From: Acidobacteriota bacterium | Lineage (GTDB): Bacteria > Acidobacteriota > Blastocatellia > Pyrinomonadales > Pyrinomonadaceae | Length of the DNA: 64,000 nt | Direction: 5' to 3' | Assembly (NCBI GenBank): GCA_020199775.1 | Contig: JAIVJZ010000007.1 | Location: forward strand, 62,001 to 126,000 | Shown: positions 19,266-29,280 of the stretch, piece by piece | Numbering within the stretch: position 1 is the first letter of the stretch | Layout of the letters: each line of letters opens with the position of its first letter | Made by a program: the position numbers and the translations under genes | The notes under the pieces: model-generated | What the model was told of the DNA's origin: nothing | The model's input: only the letters and a program-made list of their open reading frames with translations | Databases searched by the model: none

Positions 19266-20672
19266 ATGAACTTCAGATTCTCTGATTTATGGGATTGGCG
19301 CGGCACGGTGGGGCGCGGCAAATATCTCACCATCGGGTTCGTCCTGTTCGCGCTCAAGCACAACCTCGACCGCATCGTCGCGGCCACGTATTTCAATCGC
19401 CGCTGGACGGTCTTCAACTACTGGCTCTTCCCCGAAGCGTCGAGCGTCGAACTCACGCCGTTCGACTACCAGAAGTTTTACGCGACGCTTCTGCTCATCG
19501 CCCTCCCCTTCATCTGGACGGGCGTCGTGCTCACGCTCCGGCGTCTGAGATCGTCGGGGCTGCCGCTCTGGCTGGTGCTCGTGTTCTTCGTCCCATTCGT
19601 CAACCTGCTCTTCTTCATCCTGCTCGGCGTGCTGCCCCCGCGCGCGTCCGACGCGGGCGTGCGCGGGCAGGTGTCGGGCGGCCTCAAACGATTTCTTGAT
19701 CGGGTCATTCCGCGCGGGTCGTTCGGGAGCGCGACTTTCGGCGTCGTCATCGTCACTTTGTTGACTGTCGCGGCCACCGTCTGGAGCGTCAACGGGCTGG
19801 GCAATTACGGCTGGGGCTTGTTCGTCGGCCTCCCCTTCTGCGTGGGACTCGCCTCCGTTCTCGTCTACGGCTATCACCAATCGCGAACGCTCGGCAGTTG
19901 CCTGTTGGTCTCGTTGCTCTCCATCGCGTTGACGTGCGTGGCGATCATGGCGTTCGCCATCGAGGGTGTGATCTGTCTCTTCATGGCCGCCCCGCTCGGC
20001 GCGATGTTCGCCCTCTTCGGCGGCTTCATGGGCTACCTCATCCAACACCGCGCCCCGGACTTTCCGGGGTCGCCCCGCACCTACACCACGCACGCCTTCG
20101 CCGCCGTCCTGCTGGCCTTGCCCGCGCTGATGCTGTTGGAAAACTCGGTGCGCATTCAGTCGCCGCTTAGGGCCGTGCGGACTTCCGTGTTGATTGACGC
20201 GCCGCCGGAACGCGTGTGGCCGAAACTCGTCGCCTTCGCTGAACTACCGCCGCCGCACGAGCGACTTTTCAAGACGGGCATCGCCTACCCGATACGCGCG
20301 GAGATTCAGGGATACGGCGTGGGCGCAATCAGGCATTGCGTGTTTTCCACGGGCGCGTTCGTCGAGCCGATTGAAGTGTGGGACGAGCCGCGCCTGTTGA
20401 AGTTCGGCGTCACCGCGCAGCCGCCCATCATGGATGAGATGTCGCCCTACGCGCACCTCAGCCCGCCGCACCTCAACAACTATCTCAAGTCGCGGCGCGG
20501 GCAGTTTTCTTTGACCCCGCTCGCGGGCGGGCGCCGGACGCTCCTCGAAGGCACGACGTGGTATGAAAACAATTTCTGGCCGGGCGTCTACTGGAATCGC
20601 TGGTCTGACTACATCATCGGACACATCCACGGGCGCGTGCTCGACCACATCAAAAATCTCGCAGAGAAGTAG
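19266..20672 (+). CDS. DUF805-like polytopic membrane protein fused to SRPBCC-type domain
   Basis: I choose the ATG at 19266 because a strong GGAGGAGG ribosome site ends just upstream. The ATG at 19242 would place that site inside the coding sequence. The first 300 residues of the 468-residue product resemble DUF805 membrane proteins (FSDLWDWRGTVGRGKYL, LPFIWTGVVLTLRRLRSSGLP, LVFFVPFVNLLFFILL) and hold about 8 hydrophobic segments. The C-terminal 160 residues resemble an SRPBCC/START-like ligand-binding fold (TSVLIDAPPERVWPKLVAF, LEGTTWYENNFWPGVYW). It lies 41 bases after the Hsp70 gene, so is probably co-transcribed. Function unknown. A membrane sensor or lipid-binding partner of the chaperone is inference. 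Confidence 0.75.
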   Translation: MNFRFSDLWDWRGTVGRGKYLTIGFVLFALKHNLDRIVAATYFNRRWTVFNYWLFPEASSVELTPFDYQKFYATLLLIALPFIWTGVVLTLRRLRSSGLPLWLVLVFFVPFVNLLFFILLGVLPPRASDAGVRGQVSGGLKRFLDRVIPRGSFGSATFGVVIVTLLTVAATVWSVNGLGNYGWGLFVGLPFCVGLASVLVYGYHQSRTLGSCLLVSLLSIALTCVAIMAFAIEGVICLFMAAPLGAMFALFGGFMGYLIQHRAPDFPGSPRTYTTHAFAAVLLALPALMLLENSVRIQSPLRAVRTSVLIDAPPERVWPKLVAFAELPPPHERLFKTGIAYPIRAEIQGYGVGAIRHCVFSTGAFVEPIEVWDEPRLLKFGVTAQPPIMDEMSPYAHLSPPHLNNYLKSRRGQFSLTPLAGGRRTLLEGTTWYENNFWPGVYWNRWSDYIIGHIHGRVLDHIKNLAEK

Positions 20673-20750
20673 CGACGCGAACCGGGCACGCGGCCTGTGA
20701 CGTTTAAGTATTCAGAAGATCGAACAGCGGAAAGGAACTTTGTTAATAAG

Positions 20751-21548
20751 ATGAGAGCTAACAGACCTCGCCCCGCGGGAATGGTTTTAAAGACGCTTGC
20801 CGTTTTCGGCGCGCTCCTTTTCGTGGCCTGTTCCACGCCATCGGAGACGACCGCGCCAACTTCAAACACCAAGCCCAGTCCCGAACTCTTGCAGCAGGCC
20901 GATCAAAGTTATGAGCAGCGGGACGATCTGGCGCGCGTCCGCGAAGGGTTGGAGACGCTGCGCCGCGCCCGCGCCGTCGATTACGCCAACTTCGACGTGG
21001 CGTGGCGCACCGCCCGCCTCAACTACACGCTCGGCGACAAAACCGCCGACGCGACCGAACGCGAGAAGGCTTTCCGCGAAGGCATCGAGGCCGGTGAGAC
21101 GGCCGTGCGCGTCGAGCCGCAGCGGGTAGAGGGTTATTTCTGGCTCGGCGCGAATCAGGGTGGCTACGCGCAATCGAGAGGGCCGCTCTACGGACTCTCG
21201 GCGGCGGAAGGCTTACGCAAACAGATGGAGACCGTCCTCAAACTCGACGAGGGCTTTCAAGGGGGGAGCGCGTTCATGGTGCTAGGCCGCCTCGACCTCG
21301 AACTTCCCACGATGCTCGGCGGCGACCCCAAACGCGCCGTCGAAATGCTGGAACGCGGCATGAAATACGGCGAAAATAACTCGCTCTATCGCTTGCGTCT
21401 CGCGGAGGCTTACATCAGGAACAAGCGCATGGACGACGCGCGCAAACAGATCAACTTCATCCTCAACATGACGCCGCACCCCGGCTTCGTCCCCGAACAT
21501 AAGGAAGCCGTCACGAAGGCGAAGGAACTGCTGGATAAAAGATTCTGA
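20751..21548 (+). CDS. TatT-type (TRAP-T associated) helical lipoprotein
   Basis: A 265-residue lipoprotein starting at the ATG at 20751. The lipobox LLFVAC places the lipidated Cys near residue 27. The mature protein is a TPR-like helical solenoid with RAVDYANFDVAWRTARLNY, EGYFWLGANQGGYAQSRG and LRLAEAYIRNKRMDDARKQI. These resemble the TatT (TRAP-T component) family, which in spirochetes is thought to interact with periplasmic ligand-binding proteins. No TRAP transporter genes are adjacent. It converges on the GH43 gene with a 6-base gap. Longer in-frame starts exist upstream but precede the signal peptide oddly. Confidence 0.75.
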   Translation: MRANRPRPAGMVLKTLAVFGALLFVACSTPSETTAPTSNTKPSPELLQQADQSYEQRDDLARVREGLETLRRARAVDYANFDVAWRTARLNYTLGDKTADATEREKAFREGIEAGETAVRVEPQRVEGYFWLGANQGGYAQSRGPLYGLSAAEGLRKQMETVLKLDEGFQGGSAFMVLGRLDLELPTMLGGDPKRAVEMLERGMKYGENNSLYRLRLAEAYIRNKRMDDARKQINFILNMTPHPGFVPEHKEAVTKAKELLDKRF

Positions 21549-21554
21549 CCATCA

Positions 21555-23141
21555 TCAAGGCGCGGGTTCGATGCGCAGCCACTCGAATTTCCCGACCGCC
21601 CCGGCCGCGCCGCCCGCGTTGAGAGCGACGCGCACGTACTCGAGGTGGTTGCCGTCAATTTCGTCGCCGACGGGCGTCCACGCTTTCCCGTCAACGCTGT
21701 AAGCGAAGCGATAACGCGTGCCCTCTTTCGCCGTCATCCTGAGCGACACGGTTTGCGCCGTCGTCTTCAACGCGGCGACCGTGCGCCGCCCTTTGCTCTC
21801 CATACGCCACACCCTGATCTCGCCGCCGCCGAGTGTGATGCCTAAAGCGTTCTCTTGATCGCCATAGGCCGACAGACCCGCCAACGCCTCGCGCGGCTGA
21901 CCAGTCAGATCGACCTCGGTGGTCGCCGTGTAGTTGCCGCCGGGGGCGCGTTGCGTGATGATCGCGGCGAGCGCATCTTTCGATCTCTTGTCCGCAGCGG
22001 AGAGCATCAAACGCCCGCCGCGCACTGTCTCGATGCTAACGGCGGGCACGCTCCTTTGCGGCCACTGCCAACTCGCCGCAATCGCGGGCGCGCCAAATTC
22101 GTCGTAGAAAGAATCCTCGTCGCGAACGATGTTAGCGACGGTAGGTCGCGGCGCGGTCGCGCTCGGCCCCCGGCCTTCGTTGATCGTAGGCCAGCCGTTC
22201 GCCGCCCATTTAACTTCGTCGAGCAACGCCTCGCGCCCGATGTGGAAGGCCACGTCCGACTTCCGGTAGGCGTGGTAGAGCAGATAATCTTTCCCCTCTT
22301 TGTTCGTCACGATGCTGCCGTGGCCGGGACACTGCCAGACGTTGTTCTCTGCGAGTATCGGGTTCGCGGGGTTCTTCTCCCACGGGCCGAGAAGTTTGCG
22401 CGCGCGCGCCACGCCGAGCGCGTAGTCGCAGCGGCGACCGCAACAAGAGTTGCCCGAATAGAACATGTAGAACCACTCGCCGCGCCGCACGACGAACGAG
22501 CCTTCGACCACGCCGCCCTCCCACGTCGTCGGGTTGTTGCGAAACAACTCCTTGCGGCTGCCGACGAGTCTCGTCCCGTCCGCCGAAAGTTTCTGCGCCC
22601 AGATCGGCGTCGGTTGGCCGCGACTGTTGCCGTCCTCTTTCCAAATCAGGTAAACGTCGCCCGACTCGTCGGCGGTCGCCACGGCGTCAATCGAGCCGAC
22701 TTCCTGACAGACGAGCGTGCCGTGATCCGTGTACGGCCCCTGCGGCTCGGACGCGCTCGCGACGGCGACGCACAGCGGGCCGTTCTTCATGCGCGCCGTG
22801 TAGTAGACGTAAAAACGGTTGCCGAACTGTTGCAACTCGGGAGCCCAGAAATTTCTCGCCGCCCAGGCCGGGGGGGTCTTGAAGACCGCGCCTTTCGCTT
22901 CCCAGCGGACGAGATCACGCGAGTGCATGATGAGAAAAATGGGCGACCACTCGGCCGAAGTGGCGGTCGTCCAGTAGTCGTCTCCGACGCGTATGACGGA
23001 CGGGTCTGGAAAGTCGCCCGCGATGACCGGGTTGGTATAAGTCGCGCGCGTCTGCGCCGTCGCAACGGGCAGGCAGAGGCAAAGGAACACGGCGGCCAGC
23101 CGGGCGCCGTTCAAGCGTGCGAATATTTTTTGCTTCGACAT
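21555..23141 (-). CDS. Secreted glycoside hydrolase family 43 enzyme
   Basis: A 528-residue exported hydrolase. Signal peptide about 1-29 (LAAVFLCLCLPVATAQ). The five-blade propeller (about 33-330) begins TNPVIAGDFPDPSVI. The three GH43 catalytic acids are visible: Asp46 (general base), Asp152 (GSIDAVA, pKa modulator) and Glu213 (VVEGSFVV, general acid). A C-terminal beta-sandwich (about 350-525) probably binds substrate. GH43 enzymes act on arabinose-, xylose- or galactose-containing plant polymers; the exact specificity cannot be told here. It follows a hot-dog thioesterase gene by 6 bases on the same strand. The functional link between them is not obvious. Confidence 0.9.
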   Translation of the reverse strand: MSKQKIFARLNGARLAAVFLCLCLPVATAQTRATYTNPVIAGDFPDPSVIRVGDDYWTTATSAEWSPIFLIMHSRDLVRWEAKGAVFKTPPAWAARNFWAPELQQFGNRFYVYYTARMKNGPLCVAVASASEPQGPYTDHGTLVCQEVGSIDAVATADESGDVYLIWKEDGNSRGQPTPIWAQKLSADGTRLVGSRKELFRNNPTTWEGGVVEGSFVVRRGEWFYMFYSGNSCCGRRCDYALGVARARKLLGPWEKNPANPILAENNVWQCPGHGSIVTNKEGKDYLLYHAYRKSDVAFHIGREALLDEVKWAANGWPTINEGRGPSATAPRPTVANIVRDEDSFYDEFGAPAIAASWQWPQRSVPAVSIETVRGGRLMLSAADKRSKDALAAIITQRAPGGNYTATTEVDLTGQPREALAGLSAYGDQENALGITLGGGEIRVWRMESKGRRTVAALKTTAQTVSLRMTAKEGTRYRFAYSVDGKAWTPVGDEIDGNHLEYVRVALNAGGAAGAVGKFEWLRIEPAP

Positions 23142-23147
23142 GATTTA

Positions 23148-23618
23148 TTACCAGCGATGATATGCGGGATGGCCGGACTTGACGGCGACGAAAGTTCCGC
23201 GCCCCGTGGCGCAAACTTTTCCGCCCGCCACGAGTTCGGCTTCGACGACGGCGCGGTCTTCTTTCGCTTCGATCACGCGCGCCGTGAGCAAGACGGGCGC
23301 ATCGGTCGGCGTCGGGCGAAGAAGTTTGACGGAGTACTCGGCCGTGACGGTGCAGGGCGGCGAATCGGCATCAGCGCGTCGCATCAGATGCCACGCGGCC
23401 GTCCAGTTGGCGTGGCAATCTATGAGCGAGCCGATGACGCCGCCGTTCAGCATGCCGGGGTAAGCCTCGTGATGTTTCTGCGGCTGCCATTCGCAAACTG
23501 CCTCGTCGTCGCCGCGCGCGAAGCTGCGGATGCGCAACCCCTGCTCGTTGGCCGGGCCGCACCCGAAGCAAGCCATCCCCGGCGCGTACTTCTCCTGTAG
23601 ACTCAATTCGTCAGTCAT
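23148..23618 (-). CDS. PaaI-type hot-dog fold thioesterase
   Basis: A 156-residue cytoplasmic enzyme, start at the ATG at 23618 (MTDELSLQEKYAPGMACFGCG). Upstream in-frame codons as far as 23822 are not family-like. The hot-dog core includes HHEAYPGMLNGGVIGSLIDCHANW, where the His-Gly-Gly/Asp arrangement matches PaaI thioesterase active sites, and the closing strand AELVAGGKVCATGRGTFV. It would hydrolyse an acyl-CoA or acyl carrier thioester. The N-terminal CFGCGP motif is typical of this branch. The gene lies immediately upstream of the GH43 gene, with a 6-base gap. Confidence 0.85.
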   Translation of the reverse strand: MTDELSLQEKYAPGMACFGCGPANEQGLRIRSFARGDDEAVCEWQPQKHHEAYPGMLNGGVIGSLIDCHANWTAAWHLMRRADADSPPCTVTAEYSVKLLRPTPTDAPVLLTARVIEAKEDRAVVEAELVAGGKVCATGRGTFVAVKSGHPAYHRW

Positions 23619-23781
23619 CGCCTTCTTCCTCTGTGCGTTCTCCGTGTCCGCGGTGATGAATGATCTACTGCTCATCGGCATCCCAATCGAGAAACGCCGC
23701 AATAATATTTCGGCTCGTGCAACAGCGGCGCGCTTTGTGATAATGATATAGCAGCAATTCGCAAATTCACACAAAACGACT

Positions 23782-24513
23782 ATGAAGAAACTTCTTAACT
23801 CAAGCCTCGCCCTCTGCGCCATACTTTTTTTAGCGTCGCCCGCGCACGCGCAAAAACGACCCGCGCGTCCCGCGCCGAAAGCCGCGCAAAAAAAAGGCGC
23901 GCCGCAGACGCCGCCGGTTAGCCCCGCGCCGTCGCCGACTCAGACACCCGCGCCGACCCCGACGCCCGCGCCCGAACCTTTCGACTCCGCGACGGTCGAG
24001 AAGATGGCCGCGCAATGCGTGAGGCTTGAGACAGAGGCGGGCGCAATCGAAATGAAGATGCTGCCAGAGGTCGCGCCCGAGACAGTCCGCAATTTTCTGA
24101 ACCTCGCGGCCGTGGGCGCGTTCGACACGACGGCTTTCAGCCGCGTCGTCAGAAACTTCGTTATCCAGGGCGGCAATCTCTCGACGCGAGAAATCCTGAC
24201 GCCGGCCCTCGCCGCACGCGCCAAGCGCACCGTGCCCGACGAGCCGAACGCGATCAAACACGTGCGCGGCGTCGTTTCGATGGCCCGCTCCGACCGGCCG
24301 AACAGTGCGACCACTAATTTCTTCATCCTCGTGGGTAACGGGTCTCATCTGGACGGCACGTTTACGGCCTTCGGGCGCGTCACGAAGGGCATGGACGTGG
24401 TTGACGCCATCAACAAGGCCGCGCTTGAAGGCGAAACGCCCCTCACGCCCGTGCGCATCGGGAGCGCGGTCGTGTCCGCTTGCGCCGCAGTCGCGTCGGC
24501 GTCCCCGAAGTAA
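23782..24513 (+). CDS. Exported cyclophilin-type peptidyl-prolyl isomerase
   Basis: A 243-residue protein with a signal peptide (about 1-23, [15 protein letters not shown]) and a Pro/Ala-rich linker (about 25-68). The cyclophilin domain (about 75-235) follows. Family landmarks are [35 protein letters not shown], then [20 protein letters not shown] and [18 protein letters not shown]. It should catalyse prolyl isomerisation during folding of periplasmic proteins. The EttA gene follows on the same strand after 76 bases. Confidence 0.92.
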   Translation: MKKLLNSSLALCAILFLASPAHAQKRPARPAPKAAQKKGAPQTPPVSPAPSPTQTPAPTPTPAPEPFDSATVEKMAAQCVRLETEAGAIEMKMLPEVAPETVRNFLNLAAVGAFDTTAFSRVVRNFVIQGGNLSTREILTPALAARAKRTVPDEPNAIKHVRGVVSMARSDRPNSATTNFFILVGNGSHLDGTFTAFGRVTKGMDVVDAINKAALEGETPLTPVRIGSAVVSACAAVASASPK

Positions 24514-24589
24514 AAATTGCCGTGTCGTCGCCGGTAAAATCAGTTCGACGATTTCGCAAACGTTAAGTAAGGAGAAAGTGAGTTTAGTT

Positions 24590-26275
<1,686 letters not shown>

Positions 26276-26302
26276 GGCACGGGGAGTTGAGAGTCAATCA
26301 AG

Positions 26303-27058
26303 GTGAAGAGAAGCGACAAGCGTGAGATCAAAGCGGGGTGCTGCGGTTTTCGCATGTCGCAGTCCGAATATGCGGCGCGCTTCCTGGTGGTCGAAGTGCA
26401 GCAGACGTTTTACCAGCCGCCGCAAGTGAAGACGCTCGAACGTTGGCGCGCCGAAGCCCCGCCCGACTTTGAATTCACGCTCAAGGCATGGCAACTCATC
26501 ACGCACGAAGCGCGCAGCCCGACTTACCGCCGCCTGAAAAGAGAATTGACCGAGGTCGAAAAATCGGAAGCGGGTTCGTTTCGCCCGACGCCCATCGTGC
26601 GCGAGGCATGGGAGGTGACGCTCGCCTGCGCCGAGGCTTTGCAGGCCGAGCGTGTGCTGTTTCAGTGCCCGTCGAGTTTCACGCCGACGCGTGAACACGT
26701 GCGCGACCTGCGCGAGTTTTTCACACAGGTCGTGCCCCCGCGCCGGAAACTCGTCTGCCTCTGGGAACCGCGCGGGAGTTGGCCTGAAGAGTTGGTGAGG
26801 GATTTGTGCGGCGAACTCGATCTCACGCATGTTGTCGATCCGTTTGCCGCTCGGACGATGACGCCGGGGCGATGTTATTATCGCCTCCACGGCCGCACCG
26901 GTTGGCGATACCAGTACGAAGACGACGAACTCGCGGAACTAATCACGATGCTGCCCGCGAAGGGCGTCTCTTATGTGTTATTCAATAACGTGAGGATGCT
27001 CGACGACGCCGCGCGTTTTCAGAAGATGGCGCAAGAAGAGCGAGAGGACGAAGAATAA
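26303..27058 (+). CDS. DUF72 (YecE-like) protein
   Basis: A 251-residue protein with the TIM-barrel-like DUF72 pattern: AGCCGFRMSQSEY near the start, VVEVQQTFYQPP, ERWRAEAPPDFEFTLKAW, then YYRLHGRTGW and a C-terminal YVLFNNVRM. The shortened GCCGF start, in place of GTSGW, marks a divergent subgroup. No enzymatic activity is established for the family. It follows ettA by 27 bases and precedes an SDR gene by 45 bases, so it may share their transcript. Confidence 0.85.
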   Translation: MKRSDKREIKAGCCGFRMSQSEYAARFLVVEVQQTFYQPPQVKTLERWRAEAPPDFEFTLKAWQLITHEARSPTYRRLKRELTEVEKSEAGSFRPTPIVREAWEVTLACAEALQAERVLFQCPSSFTPTREHVRDLREFFTQVVPPRRKLVCLWEPRGSWPEELVRDLCGELDLTHVVDPFAARTMTPGRCYYRLHGRTGWRYQYEDDELAELITMLPAKGVSYVLFNNVRMLDDAARFQKMAQEEREDEE

Positions 27059-27103
27059 CACGTTACCTGAAGGCGACTTGAAGGACGAGGGGCTGGCCGG
27101 ACG

Positions 27104-27877
27104 ATGGACTCTGAATTGAAAGACAAGATCGCGCTCGTGACCGGGGCGAGTTCGGGGATCGGTCGCGCAACGGTGTGGAAGTTCGTCGCGGCGGGGGCGC
27201 GGGTCGCGTTGGTCGGGCGCGACGCCGAAGCGTTGGCGGCGGTCGCGGGCGAGATCACGCAACGGGGCAGCGAAGCGTTCGTCGTCGCGGCCGATGTCAC
27301 ACGTGTGTCGGACGCGGAGCGTGCGGTCGCCGAAAGCGTCGCGCGGTTCGGCGGGTTGGACGTGCTTGTGAACGCGGCGGGCGGGCTGCTCGGCGGGACG
27401 GTCGAGAACACCACGTTGGCCGCGTGGGACGCGATGCTCGACGTGAACCTGCGCGCCGTCTTCCACCTGATGCAACTGGCGATTCCCCATCTCGAAACCC
27501 GCCGGGGAAACATCGTCAACGTTTCGAGCGTGACGGGCTTGCGCGCGTTTCCCGGCGTGCTCGCCTACTGCGTGTCGAAAGCGGGCGTCGATCAGTTGAC
27601 GCGCTGCGCCGCGCTGGAACTGGCGGGCAAAAAGATCAGGGTCAACGCGGTCAACCCCGGCGTCGTGCGGACGCAGGTGCACCGGCGCGGCGGGATGAGC
27701 GAAGAGGCATACGCGACCTTCCTCGAACATTCGCGGACGACGCACCCGTTGGGTCGCGTCGGCGAAGCGGAGGAGGTTGCCGAGTTGATCTTATTCCTAG
27801 CCTCTGAGCGCGCCGCGTGGATCACGGGAGCGACCTATTCGATAGACGGCGGGCGGGCGCAGACTTGCGCGCGTTAA
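27104..27877 (+). CDS. Short-chain dehydrogenase/reductase
   Basis: A 257-residue NAD(P)-dependent oxidoreductase of the classical SDR family. Visible features are the cofactor motif TGASSGIG near residue 15, NAAGG, the catalytic Ser in NVSSVTGL, and YCVSKAG with the catalytic Tyr and Lys. The C-terminal segment TGATYSIDGGR is typical. The substrate cannot be inferred. It is the last gene of the + strand run before the convergent TPR lipoprotein, with an inverted TTTCAAG repeat in the gap. Confidence 0.9.
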   Translation: MDSELKDKIALVTGASSGIGRATVWKFVAAGARVALVGRDAEALAAVAGEITQRGSEAFVVAADVTRVSDAERAVAESVARFGGLDVLVNAAGGLLGGTVENTTLAAWDAMLDVNLRAVFHLMQLAIPHLETRRGNIVNVSSVTGLRAFPGVLAYCVSKAGVDQLTRCAALELAGKKIRVNAVNPGVVRTQVHRRGGMSEEAYATFLEHSRTTHPLGRVGEAEEVAELILFLASERAAWITGATYSIDGGRAQTCAR

Positions 27878-27882
27878 AAGCG

Positions 27883-27965
27883 TTTCAAGTTTCAGGTTTC
27901 AAGTTTCAAGTTTAAGATCGTAGAAGGTTTTCAGACTTGAAACTTGAAATCTGAAACTTGAAACT
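27883..27965. repeat. Inverted cluster of TTTCAAGTTTCAGG-type repeats
   Basis: The left arm (27883-27913) is built from short tandem TTTCAAG/TTTCAGG units. The right arm (27935-27965) is close to its reverse complement, so the whole can fold into an approximately 30-bp stem. It occupies the whole gap between the convergent SDR and TPR genes and may act as a two-way terminator. A second cluster of the same units is at 59313-59416. Confidence 0.8.
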
Positions 27966-27973
27966 CATTGAAT

Positions 27974-28759
27974 CTACCGGTTCGCATTTTTGGGCGATTG
28001 ATTATTGTTGCCCGACGCGTTGGCGTTCGAATTGGATTTTGATTTCGGGTTTACCTTAGCCATCCGTTCCAACTTCTTCTTCTCTTCCTCGATGCGCGCC
28101 TTCTGCCTGCCGGCGTCGGCCTGCGCGCGTTCCAGAGCTTCCTGCGCGCGATAGTCGTCCGGGTCGAGTTCGATTGATTTTTTGAACGCGCCGACGGCAT
28201 CGGAATATCGCGCGAGCTTGTTGTAGGCCAGCCCGATGTCGTAGTAGGTCGCGCTGTCAGGTTCCTTTAATTTCACGCCGCGGCGGTAAGCCTCGATGGA
28301 CTTCTGATAGTCGCCGAGTCGGCTGTAAGCCTCGCCGAGATTCAGTTGCGCCTCCGCGTTTTTCGGTTCCTTATCCACCAATTTCTCGTAAACCTTGACG
28401 GCCTGTTCATAAGCCTTCCCGGCCTCCTCTTTCCTGCCGAGCGCCTTGTAAGCCAGACCGAGCTTCAGATAGCCCACCGCGAATTCAGGGTCGAGCACGG
28501 TCGCCTGCCGGAACGCTTCGGCCGCCTGCTCGTCGCGATTCTGCTTGTAGAGTTCCATCCCCAACGCGTAATACCCGCTCGCGTCCTGCGTGGACGGCTG
28601 CGGGATGGCGACGGCGGGTGAAGAATTTTCGGGAGAAGCGGCCGGGGGGGCAGGGTTGCGCGCAACTATAATGTCCGAGGCCGGGCTATTTTGTTTGGAA
28701 CAACCGAACTGGCCTAGTGCGAGCAAAAAGAGGAGTGTGACTTTGGACGAATTTCTCAT
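27974..28759 (-). CDS. TPR-repeat lipoprotein
   Basis: A 261-residue lipoprotein: signal with lipobox LALGQFGC (lipidated Cys near 20), a Pro/Ala/Ser-rich linker, then about five TPR repeats (about 60-215). The repeats include YYALGMELYKQNRDEQAAEAF, VGYLKLGLAYKALGR, AQLNLGEAYSRLGDY and TYYDIGLAYNKLARYSDA. A charged helix (RIEEEKKKLERM) and an Asn/Ser-rich tail end it. A scaffold role at the cell envelope is likely; partners are unknown. It resembles the lipoprotein at 29281-30126, which suggests a local duplication. Confidence 0.85.
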   Translation of the reverse strand: MRNSSKVTLLFLLALGQFGCSKQNSPASDIIVARNPAPPAASPENSSPAVAIPQPSTQDASGYYALGMELYKQNRDEQAAEAFRQATVLDPEFAVGYLKLGLAYKALGRKEEAGKAYEQAVKVYEKLVDKEPKNAEAQLNLGEAYSRLGDYQKSIEAYRRGVKLKEPDSATYYDIGLAYNKLARYSDAVGAFKKSIELDPDDYRAQEALERAQADAGRQKARIEEEKKKLERMAKVNPKSKSNSNANASGNNNQSPKNANR

Positions 28760-29280
28760 AGCCGCGACCTGCGATGTTATGGAGTGGGAGCAGCTATTAT
28801 CTAAGCCAAAACGCGACGCTAGTCAAATGGGGCGGAAGTCCGAACGAATCGCAGCCTCGCCGGCGGCCGCCGCCTGTGTGCGAAAGAAAGGGCGGTGCGC
28901 GCCTCTCGCTTCGAGAGCCGCCCCGCCCGTCAGTCAATGTGAAAGTTACTTCAGCCGTTCGCTTTGCTTCAAAGGTAAATAGTTCAGACTATTCCCTGTG
29001 ATAGATGTTCGACGTGCGAAGGGCGTGGATTTTAACGCCGGTGATTAACGGGGTCTGTACGCGAGCGTACTGGAATGGGGTGGAACGAGAGGCGAATCGT
29101 GGATTATGTCCAGACGGAAAAAGGGGCGGCTGACTCCCCCAAGCCTGCCGCCCCTCTTTCCGTCCGTCCAGTTGCCGTAAAAGGATGAAGCGAATATACG
29201 CGCGGCGCGCGAGGCGTAGGTTGCAAAGAGATTGCGGTTGGATTACATAACGAATAAAGCCGAAAATATTTTTCGCGCGC
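28760..29280. other. Intergenic region between two TPR lipoprotein genes
   Basis: No gene is supported. A palindrome GTACGCGAGCGTAC-like motif lies near 29057. The strong hairpin at 29113-29164 is listed separately. The promoter for the 27974-28759 gene should lie near 28760-28900. Confidence 0.4.
29113..29164 (-). terminator. Long hairpin with 18-bp stem
   Basis: The arms 29113-29130 and 29147-29164 pair over 18 positions with a single mismatch, around a 16-nt loop. The stem ends are A/T-rich (GACGGAAAAA and TCTTTCCGTC), so either strand gets a U-rich flank. It lies 116 bases after the stop of the TPR lipoprotein at 29281 and probably terminates that transcript. Confidence 0.7.

Noticed and set aside
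27883-27965. CRISPR array
   Set aside because: The repeats are short, contiguous and inverted, without unique spacers of constant length, and no cas genes are present.
28760-28900. Riboswitch in the leader of the TPR lipoprotein gene
   Set aside because: Some GC-rich pairing, but no match to a known aptamer core that I can recognise.
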